Below are positions 1 through 5,120 of a stretch of 9,883 nt of DNA, piece by piece. The DNA is from Campylobacteraceae bacterium. Its GTDB lineage: Bacteria > Campylobacterota > Campylobacteria > Campylobacterales > Sulfurovaceae. Under the pieces are notes generated by a model that saw only the letters and a list, made by a program, of their open reading frames with translations, was not told the origin of the DNA and searched no databases. Where the stretch lies: the NCBI GenBank assembly GCA_026982175.1, contig JALSHP010000347.1, forward strand, positions 1 to 9,883, written 5' to 3'. Made by a program: the position numbers and the translations under genes. The first letter of the stretch is position 1. Every line of letters begins with the position of its first letter.

Positions 1-102
1 AAGCTTCTGATTGCTCAATCTGTTCTACAATTTAAAGAAAATAATGGAATCTCTGATGAATTATGGGCTGAAATGAACGCTTTTGCTGGGATTGGGGTAT
101 GA
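1..102 (+). CDS. C-terminal end of an unidentified protein (partial)
   Basis: The first frame is open from the window edge to a TGA at 100-102 and encodes 33 residues beginning KLLIAQSVLQF and ending NAFAGIGV. The mix of hydrophobic, acidic and aromatic residues looks like a genuine folded C-terminus and not random translation, but I do not recognise the family. An ATG at 99-101 overlaps the stop (ATGA), the usual arrangement for a coupled downstream gene; however, the frame from that ATG closes after 12 codons. The neighbours downstream are decayed defence-type genes, so this could be the end of another accessory gene. That is a guess from context only. Confidence 0.5.
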   Translation, partial: KLLIAQSVLQFKENNGISDELWAEMNAFAGIGV

Positions 103-150
103 AATTTTGTTTTTCCGTAGTTTTCAGTAATTTATAAGCGTATTGAGGAT

Positions 151-516
151 TTGTTTAAAAAATTTAAAACTGCTAATGATTTAAAAAAATATATATCAAA
201 GTATAAAATAAGTGTGGAAAACTCTTTATGGAGACTCTATTCTATACGAAATAAGATTACACATGAAGCTTATATTGATAATGATTTATCTTTATCTTTA
301 TCTTTAACCCAGTTAGATTACTTTTTTAAAATTACATATAATAATTTATTATTTGCTTCAACATTGAAAAGCTTTAATAGTAGACGAAATATTTTTAAAA
401 TTTATAATGATAAATATCTAAAGATATGGGGGGAAAAGTCTAAAATTAATATGGATAAATTAGATAAAGAAGAATTTAGATACCTTATATTAGAACCATT
501 TAGTATGCATAAGTGA
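151..516 (+). pseudogene. HEPN-like protein fragment lacking a proper start
   Basis: This is a lysine- and asparagine-rich frame of about 120 residues, more AT-rich than the transporter genes downstream. Residues 33-38 read RNKITH within a helix-like stretch (YSIRNKITHEAY), which matches the R-x4-6-H signature of HEPN domains, often RNases in toxin-antitoxin and abortive-infection systems. The start is poor: the only early initiator is TTG at 151, a GAGGA lies one base before it (too close to serve), and the first in-frame ATG is at 451. The frame is open back to 121, just after a TAG at 118-120. An ATG at 99, overlapping the previous stop, opens another frame that ends at 135-137, so one frameshift near 121-135 would join the two into a longer protein. 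I read this as a frameshifted or 5'-truncated gene. A short TTG-started protein remains possible. The HEPN assignment rests on one motif. Confidence 0.45.
285..302 (+). repeat. Hexanucleotide tandem repeat (TTTATC)x3
   Basis: Three exact copies of TTTATC, followed by a partial fourth unit (TTTA), lie inside the HEPN-like fragment and encode the Leu-Ser run in DNDLSLSLSL. The unit is six bases long, so gain or loss of copies would keep the frame. It is short and may simply reflect low-complexity AT-rich sequence. Confidence 0.5.
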
Positions 517-532
517 TTTGATATGAAACCAC

Positions 533-647
533 CCGTAGGTCGGGTTGTCCTCACCCCGACACAAGCCCAAACAACCAATAAATTTAATCGTTCAAATAAA
601 AATCAATATGCTAATATTTGTCGGGATAGGGGTAACCCGACCTACGG
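533..647. repeat. Paired inverted REP-like palindromes (BIME-like)
   Basis: Two 29-base arms, 533-561 and 619-647, are inverted copies matching at 24 of 29 positions. Each arm folds on its own. In the left arm GTCGGGTTG (539-547) pairs with CACCCCGAC (552-560) around a TCCT loop. In the right arm GTCGGGATA (620-628) pairs with TAACCCGAC (633-641) around a GGGG loop. Each stem has one mismatch. Immediately outside each stem, on its own strand, sits GTAG (535-538; complement of 642-645). A GTAG head 5' of an imperfect hairpin is the known hallmark of REP sequences acted on by RAYT (TnpA-REP, Y1-type) transposases, and two inverted REPs form a BIME. The element is GC-rich in very AT-rich surroundings and sits between genes, as REPs usually do. 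No RAYT gene is in the window, so the call is structural. Confidence 0.75.
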
Positions 648-675
648 ATTTCTTTCAAATCCAAAATATTACAAT

Positions 676-703
676 TTGACATATTTATCACAAAAATTAT
701 TTT
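676..703 (+). promoter_or_regulatory. Candidate sigma-70 promoter before the DUF1016 gene
   Basis: A perfect TTGACA (676-681) is followed after 16 bases by TATTTT (698-703). The gene start at 745 would leave a leader of about 35 bases that contains a CAAGG ribosome site (731-735). The -10 is weak and the surroundings are AT-rich enough to produce such matches by chance. Confidence 0.3.
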
Positions 704-744
704 TTAATGTTAAAATACTTCAAAAGTTACCAAGGTATTAACTA

Positions 745-1266
745 ATGTCTAAGATACAAACAACAGAATATAAAGCGTTTATAAAAAAAATTAAAATTAA
801 AGCACAACAAGCTCAAATAAAAGCATCGGTTAGAGTAAATAGTATCTTGCTAGAGTTTTATTGGGAATTAGGTGGTGAGATTGTTGAAAAACAAAAAAGT
901 GCTAATTGGGGAAGTGCTTTTCTTGAAAATATGAGTCAAGACTTGATGCATGAGTTTCCGAATATGAAAGGGTTTTCTAAACGAAACTTAGAGCTTATAC
1001 GTAAATGGTATTTATATTATTCTGAGAAAAATGAAATTACGAAACAAGCTGTTTCGCAATTACTTTTGATACCTTGCATTGGAATATTACTTTGTAAAGG
1101 AAAAGATAAAACATTGGTGGAGTATGCCTTAAGTGATATTCACAAGCCGATGGGGGTTTCAGAGTATGAACTGACCCATATATTACCTAAGGAGCTAGAA
1201 TCTTCTTTACCCTCTATAGAAGAGATAGAAGAAGAGTTAAACTGTATGAAGGATAAAATAAATTGA
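745..1266 (+). CDS. YhcG/DUF1016-family protein with internal deletion of its nuclease core
   Basis: The N-terminal part, about residues 8-110, carries the DUF1016 N-domain pattern: FYWELGGEIVEKQ, NWGSAFLENMSQDL, FPNMKGFSKRNL and QAVSQLLLIP. The text then jumps straight to the very end of the family's C-terminal domain, residues 111-167: IGILLCKGKDKTLVEYAL, KPMGVSEYELT and SSLPSIEEIEEEL. Full-length relatives such as E. coli YhcG have about 375 residues; this has 173. The missing 170-200 residues include the PDDEXK catalytic core, so nuclease activity should be absent. The apparent junction is at codons 110-112 (about 1072-1080), and the frame is kept across it. ATG 745 has a CAAGG ribosome site 9 bases upstream. 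The stop overlaps the TTG start of the TRAP permease by two bases. DUF1016 genes often travel with type I restriction systems; none is visible here. It is either a relic or a small protein retaining only the N-domain. Confidence 0.8.
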   Translation: MSKIQTTEYKAFIKKIKIKAQQAQIKASVRVNSILLEFYWELGGEIVEKQKSANWGSAFLENMSQDLMHEFPNMKGFSKRNLELIRKWYLYYSEKNEITKQAVSQLLLIPCIGILLCKGKDKTLVEYALSDIHKPMGVSEYELTHILPKELESSLPSIEEIEEELNCMKDKIN

Positions 1267-3113
1267 AGTACATAAGCACCCTAACCCAAAAAACAGGCTA
1301 CCTATCTGCTTTTTTAGCCTTAGCTTTAGCCCTACTTATAGGCTACGATGCCTTTATGCGTTATGCCTTTTCAGCAGGTTCAATCGCTTTACAAGAAATA
1401 GAATGGCATCTTTTTGATGTTATTTTTCTCTTTGGACTCTCTTATGCTTTAAAACATGACAAACACGTGCGTGTGGACATCTTTTTTTCGTCCTATGGGC
1501 AAGAATCAAAAGCCTTAGTTCAGATATTTTCAATGCTCTTTTTGCTCATACCTTTTTCCTTGTATTTTCTCAATGGGGCGTATGATATGACCTTGCAGTC
1601 GTATGTGCAAAATGAAATCTCTTCAGACCCTGGAGGATTAAAATCGCGTTGGCTCATTAAAGGGGTGCTGTTTTTAGCTTTTGTGTTGTTAATTTTACAA
1701 GCGTTGGTTGAAGTGCTAAAAGCCTATAAAAGCTTAAATTCTAAGCGAAATCTTTTGCTAGGTTTTGCGATTATTATTTCATTTTTAGCCTTCTCTTCCC
1801 TTAATTTAGCCTTTTGGATAGACCCTCTTTGGCTTATGTTTCTTTTGACATTAGCTTTACTTATGACAGGCTTTCATGTGGCATTTGTTTTTGCAGGGGT
1901 GGCGTTGTTTTTTGCTTCTATTTCTGATGAATTGGGGCTAGAAGTTTTAGATATGTTACCTTACCGAGTCTATGGTATTATGGGAAATATTACGCTGATG
2001 TCTGTGCCTTTATTTGTCTTGATGGGCTTGATTTTAGAGAAGTCTAAAATGGCTGAAAACCTGCTTCTCTCCATGGGAAAACTCTTTGGAGGAGTGCGTG
2101 GAGGCTTGGCCATTTCGGTGGTCGTGGTTGGGGCTATTTTGGCTGCGAGTACAGGCATTGTGGGGGCATCGGTGGTGATGATGAGCCTTATTGCTTTGCC
2201 TTTGATGCTCAAACATAACTACGCACCACAACTGGCAACGGGGGCTATTGCAGCGTCTGGAACCTTGGGGCAGATTATTCCTCCGTCTATTGTGTTGATT
2301 GTCTTGGGTGACCAGATGCATTTGAGTGTGGGCGATTTGTTTAAAGCATCAGTAGTGCCTGGACTGATTTTAATTGCTTTGTATATACTCTATATTTTGA
2401 TTTATGCTTACTTGAACAAAGAGGTAGCTCCTGCGATTGTCAATGATGAGCCTTATGGAAAAGTGGTGTTTGAAGCGTTTAAAGTCATTACCCCACCTCT
2501 CTTACTCATTGGAGCAGTACTAGGGTCAATTTTTGCAGGAATTGCTTCGCCCACAGAGTCGGCAGCCATTGGGGTTTTAGGGGCATTGCTTTTGGCATTT
2601 TTCAATGGTCAGTTTTCATTTTCTTTGCTAAAGTACGCCTCTACTGAAACGGTAAAACTTACCTCCATGATATTTATGATACTCATTGGAGCAACAGCTT
2701 TTTCATTGGTATTCAACGAACTTGGTGGCGATGTAATGGCGATGCAATTTTTTAAAGAAGAAGTAGGGAGTAAGTGGATGTTCATACTCTTAGCTATGGC
2801 ACTCATCTTCTTTTTAGGATTTTTTATTGATTTCATAGAGATAGCCTTTGTGGTTGTGCCTATTTTAGTGCCAATTGCCTACGCTTTTGGCATTGACCCC
2901 ATTTGGTTTGCAGTACTTATTGCTTTAAATCTACAAGCCTCATTTTTAACGCCACCTTTTGGTTTTGCACTCTTTTACCTCAAAGGAGCTGCTGGAAATT
3001 TAGTGACCACAGGGCAAATTTACAAAGGGGTATTACCTTTTATTGGCTTACAGCTTTTAGCGTTGTTGATTATTGTATTATTCCCTGATTTAATATATCT
3101 GTTTGGAAAGTAG
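1263..3113 (+). CDS. TRAP transporter permease, fused DctQ-DctM subunits
   Basis: This 616-residue inner-membrane protein joins both TRAP permease subunits. Residues 1-155 are the small DctQ part with four membrane spans; they include the typical QEIEWHLFDVIFLFG (44-58), HVRVDIF (68-74) and SSDPGGLKSRWLIK (120-133). Residues from about 165 to the end are the large DctM part with about 12 spans, including PLFVLMGLILEKS (249-261), GAILAASTGIVGAS (290-303) and ASGTLGQIIPPSIVLIVLGDQ (331-351). These sequences resemble the FcbT2/FcbT3 (COG4665/COG4664) type, assigned to organic acids such as mannitol/chloroaromatic compounds, but substrate cannot be read from the permease. TRAP systems need a periplasmic DctP binding protein; none is in the window. 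The start is TTG at 1263 with AAGGA (1249-1253) nine bases upstream, inside the end of the DUF1016 gene. An alternative start further in cannot be excluded. Confidence 0.93.
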   Translation: MKYISTLTQKTGYLSAFLALALALLIGYDAFMRYAFSAGSIALQEIEWHLFDVIFLFGLSYALKHDKHVRVDIFFSSYGQESKALVQIFSMLFLLIPFSLYFLNGAYDMTLQSYVQNEISSDPGGLKSRWLIKGVLFLAFVLLILQALVEVLKAYKSLNSKRNLLLGFAIIISFLAFSSLNLAFWIDPLWLMFLLTLALLMTGFHVAFVFAGVALFFASISDELGLEVLDMLPYRVYGIMGNITLMSVPLFVLMGLILEKSKMAENLLLSMGKLFGGVRGGLAISVVVVGAILAASTGIVGASVVMMSLIALPLMLKHNYAPQLATGAIAASGTLGQIIPPSIVLIVLGDQMHLSVGDLFKASVVPGLILIALYILYILIYAYLNKEVAPAIVNDEPYGKVVFEAFKVITPPLLLIGAVLGSIFAGIASPTESAAIGVLGALLLAFFNGQFSFSLLKYASTETVKLTSMIFMILIGATAFSLVFNELGGDVMAMQFFKEEVGSKWMFILLAMALIFFLGFFIDFIEIAFVVVPILVPIAYAFGIDPIWFAVLIALNLQASFLTPPFGFALFYLKGAAGNLVTTGQIYKGVLPFIGLQLLALLIIVLFPDLIYLFGK

Positions 3114-3122
3114 GAGAAAGAT

Positions 3123-3332
3123 TTGAAAGATATTAAAATAGAATTGAAGTTAGATAAGTTGGAAAGTTTAGAGTATTATGCAAAGCTCTTAAATAAAGAC
3201 ATTAACACCATGTTAGATGAAGCCTTAGAGCGTTATTTTGTGGAAGAGCAAGAGAAGCTCATCGCCAAGGAGCAAAACGCTACCAACCTTGACTATGATG
3301 AGTTTTGGGGTGGGTTTGATTTAGAGGATTAA
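3123..3332 (+). CDS. Small ribbon-helix-helix-like protein, antitoxin-like
   Basis: The 69-residue protein starts with an alternating strand (IKIELKLD) followed by two predicted helices (LESLEYYAKLLN and INTMLDEALERYFVEEQEKL), the layout of CopG/Arc-type ribbon-helix-helix proteins. It ends in an acidic aromatic tail, LDYDEFWGGFDLED, resembling the toxin-binding tails of RelB/CopG-type antitoxins. TTG 3123 has GGAG six bases upstream, and that site begins right at the stop of the TRAP gene, so the two are probably co-transcribed and coupled. No toxin gene follows: the next gene is on the opposite strand and shares the TTAA stop sequence. It could be an orphan antitoxin or a small transcriptional regulator of the operon. 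The fold is inferred from pattern only. Confidence 0.7.
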   Translation: MKDIKIELKLDKLESLEYYAKLLNKDINTMLDEALERYFVEEQEKLIAKEQNATNLDYDEFWGGFDLED

Positions 3333-3925
3333 TTGAGAGAGTTTTCTTGAAGTGGGGTGAAAGTTTCATCTTCAAGATAGTTGTGGATTGAACCTCTTAG
3401 TTTTCCTCCCTCATAGGTTTTGATGTTTTTAACGGTTATCTCTCCTGTAATTGAGCCATTACTTCCTATGATGAGGAGTTCAGAAGCGATTAACTTACCT
3501 CTAAAAAGACCATTGACAATAATATTTTTACCTTTCATAAGCGTGACATTAACTTTGGCAATACGCTCTAGTTTAATCTCCTCTTGAGCTTCAATTGTCC
3601 CATTAGCGATACCTGCAATTAATACTTTTTGTACTTGAATAGCTTTAGATACCGAACCATTGGGCATAATTTCTAAAGCTGAACAGCTAACAGACCCATT
3701 GAGATAGCCATTGACAATGACATTTTTTGCCTTAATTGTGCCATTAACAATACCATTTTCTCCAATGACAACAGAAGTAACCTCAATGTCACCTGTGAAA
3801 ATTCCTTCAATCTGTACGGCACCTTCTCCTTTGAGTATACCTTCAAGTTCCATCTCTTGGCTAATGAGTGTGTTTTTTATCTCTGTGCTTACTTTTTTAC
3901 TCACTTTTTTTTTCCCTAAAAACAT
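3329..3925 (-). CDS. Bactofilin (polymer-forming cytoskeletal protein)
   Basis: Bactofilins form a right-handed beta-helix and polymerise without nucleotide into filaments that scaffold wall enzymes or set cell shape (CcmA in Helicobacter pylori is one). The pattern of short strands with turning glycines is clear: GILKGEGAVQIEGIFTGDI (29-47), VVIGENGIVNGTIKAKNVIVNG (52-73) and YLNGSVSCSALEIMPNGSVS (74-93). It recurs in the C-terminal half: IIVNGLFRGKL, LLIIGSNGSITGEI and YEGGKLRGSI. At 198 residues it is longer than CcmA-type proteins (about 135) and seems to hold two helix blocks. A basic N-terminal tail, MFLGKKKVSKK, could aid membrane contact. ATG 3925 has GAGGA five bases upstream. No M23 peptidase, the common partner, is beside it; a YkuD-type enzyme lies one gene away on the same strand. 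Confidence 0.93.
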   Translation of the reverse strand: MFLGKKKVSKKVSTEIKNTLISQEMELEGILKGEGAVQIEGIFTGDIEVTSVVIGENGIVNGTIKAKNVIVNGYLNGSVSCSALEIMPNGSVSKAIQVQKVLIAGIANGTIEAQEEIKLERIAKVNVTLMKGKNIIVNGLFRGKLIASELLIIGSNGSITGEITVKNIKTYEGGKLRGSIHNYLEDETFTPLQENSLN

Positions 3926-3963
3926 AAGCGTCCTCTCTTAAGTGTAATCTTTTTTAAAAAACA

Positions 3964-3969
3964 ATTATA
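3964..3969 (-). promoter_or_regulatory. -10 element for the bactofilin gene
   Basis: The minus strand reads TATAAT here, about 40 bases before the bactofilin start, predicting a leader of about 30 bases with an AGAGGAC ribosome site. No clear -35 is seen, which is usual for Campylobacterota promoters. The surrounding 3942-4132 interval is almost pure A+T, so other matches exist. It also holds a 7-bp inverted repeat, TAGAATA and TATTCTA, at roughly 3981-4018. Confidence 0.45.
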
Positions 3970-4101
3970 ATATATAATAGTAGAATAGAAGATTAATAAA
4001 TATTTTTTTATATTCTATTTAGTTTAAGTAATTTTTAACTAAAAATAGTAATAAAAATAACATTCTTTATTTTTTGTTGTTTTTCGTTAGGATAATTACT
4101 G

Positions 4102-4107
4102 TATAAC
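4102..4107 (+). promoter_or_regulatory. -10 element for the 70-residue protein gene
   Basis: TATAAC, preceded directly by TG, lies 25 bases before ATG 4133. It would give a short leader of about 19 bases containing AAAGG (4121-4125). A second candidate, GATAAT (4091-4096), lies just upstream. No -35 is obvious in the T-rich stretch before it. Confidence 0.4.
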
Positions 4108-4132
4108 TAAATCTTATTAAAAAGGCTAAAAA

Positions 4133-4345
4133 ATGGGACAAACAAAAGAGCTAAATCAAATTGGTGTGATTCAAGAGGCAATTAAAAGATATAATGGGTT
4201 CACAAATTCTGAAAAACAGTATTGTAGTGAACACCTAGTTGAGTGGGTGCAAGAGGATGAGAGTTTAAATCTATTGATTTCAAAACTTGAAGATATCTCA
4301 TTAGATGCGAGACCATTTTTACAACAAAATGGTCTTTTAGCTTAA
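4133..4345 (+). CDS. Small acidic protein of unknown function
   Basis: A 70-residue cytoplasmic protein with no signal peptide or membrane span. I do not recognise the family. It looks largely helical, with two parts: IGVIQEAIKRYNGFTNSEKQ and LVEWVQEDESLNLLISKLED, and it has a single cysteine in KQYCSEHL. The start is supported by AAAGG (4121-4125) seven bases before ATG and by a -10-like TATAAC upstream. It is monocistronic: the bactofilin diverges on one side and the YkuD-family gene converges on the other, sharing the TTAA at 4342-4345 as overlapping stops. The composition is protein-like and the translation signals are good, so I take it as a real gene. Confidence 0.7.
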   Translation: MGQTKELNQIGVIQEAIKRYNGFTNSEKQYCSEHLVEWVQEDESLNLLISKLEDISLDARPFLQQNGLLA

Positions 4346-5079
4346 TTAAAAACTACTTTTACCATCTCCTCTTTGGGTAACTGTAGTAGTAGTGGCTTTT
4401 CCTCTCCTTTAAGCCACTTTAACACCGTAACTATCTCCTCTTCTCTCATGGCAGTACATCCAGCAGTACCTTTACCACTTGGACTTTTGATATGTATAAA
4501 GATACATGAACCAGCTTGGGCAATTTGATTGGGATTATGGTTGACGGTAATGCCGTATTTATAAAGATTATTTTTTAATTTCATATGCTCAAAACTTTTG
4601 TAATCTTTTGTAATCTTTGTGGAGTCAATAATTTTATTGTACCATTTAGAGCTACTATCATCAACACAGTGGTCAGTTGCTTTATACGTGGCATAGGGAA
4701 AATCTATTTTAAAATTGCTTGGGGCATAACCAAAGGCATTGTTTAAAGAGAAGAGTCCAGCAGGGGCTTTACCATCACCCTCTTTTTTGATATATTTGGC
4801 ATTGTTAGGTGTAAGATGTAAGCCTTTTCCCCAGCCTAAACCATTACGTCCTAACACAATGGAGATACTTTCTCCTACTTTTGTCCAATGATTATCGGTT
4901 TTTTCATAGCGTTGAAGTGTTCCATCTTTACTTGACCAATTATCAGTAGTGACGAGCAAAAGTTGTCTACTCTCTTTAGGAATGGTAATGCGAGAGGTTT
5001 GTGTAGAAGTGGTATTTATGTGTGTACTACAAGCTGTAAAGAGTAAAAGGCTCAAAGTAATAAGCGTGATTTTTTTCAT
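4342..5079 (-). CDS. YkuD-family (L,D-transpeptidase-like) lipoprotein
   Basis: The 245-residue protein starts with a short signal sequence ending in a lipobox, FTAC, with Cys17 the likely lipidated residue, so it should be anchored in the periplasm. The body matches the YkuD branch of COG3786: GRNGLGWGKGL (77-87), EGDGKAPAGLFSL (100-112), the DHCVDD segment (136-141), and the active-site block with His196 (CIFIHIKSPSGKG) and Cys208 (TAGCTAM). Members of this fold cross-link or trim peptidoglycan peptides through a cysteine thioester; the H. pylori shape protein Csd6 shares the fold but acts as a carboxypeptidase. Which reaction this one performs cannot be told. ATG 5079 has AGGA ten bases upstream. 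It is divergent from the antiporter gene across only 41 bases, and lies one gene away from a bactofilin on the same strand. Confidence 0.88.
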   Translation of the reverse strand: MKKITLITLSLLLFTACSTHINTTSTQTSRITIPKESRQLLLVTTDNWSSKDGTLQRYEKTDNHWTKVGESISIVLGRNGLGWGKGLHLTPNNAKYIKKEGDGKAPAGLFSLNNAFGYAPSNFKIDFPYATYKATDHCVDDSSSKWYNKIIDSTKITKDYKSFEHMKLKNNLYKYGITVNHNPNQIAQAGSCIFIHIKSPSGKGTAGCTAMREEEIVTVLKWLKGEEKPLLLQLPKEEMVKVVFN

Positions 5080-5081
5080 TA

Positions 5082-5090
5082 TGATATAAT
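5082..5090 (+). promoter_or_regulatory. Extended -10 promoter for the NhaC antiporter gene
   Basis: TGATATAAT is a textbook extended -10 (TGn-TATAAT) placed about 31 bases before ATG 5121, predicting a leader of about 24 bases with AGAGGA (5109-5114). On the other strand, positions 5090-5093 form the AGGA ribosome site of the YkuD-family gene, so the two genes' control signals interleave. A minus-strand -10 for that gene is less clear. Confidence 0.55.
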
Positions 5091-5120
5091 CCTGTTTAAT
5101 AATTTAATAGAGGACAAATC

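Noticed and set aside
523..741. Plus-strand open frame of 72 codons
   Set aside because: It runs straight through the inverted REP pair, so its first 40 codons are dictated by the palindromes; it lacks a convincing ribosome site and the translation does not look like a folded protein.
1970..2321. Two minus-strand open frames inside the TRAP permease gene
   Set aside because: They are shadows of a strongly recognisable coding strand, have no ribosome site or promoter, and their translations are low-quality (His/Gln/Asn or Pro/Thr rich).
2903..3088. Plus-strand open frame of 61 codons inside the end of the TRAP permease gene
   Set aside because: Out-of-frame reading of well-conserved DctM sequence; no ribosome site.
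3711..3941. Plus-strand open frame opposite the bactofilin N-terminus
   Set aside because: Antisense of the repetitive bactofilin strands; Ser/Pro/Phe-rich with no supporting signals.
3942..4132. Possible replication- or attachment-type site in a nearly pure A+T stretch
   Set aside because: No repeated iterons, DnaA-box series or direct repeats; divergent promoters of the flanking genes explain the composition.
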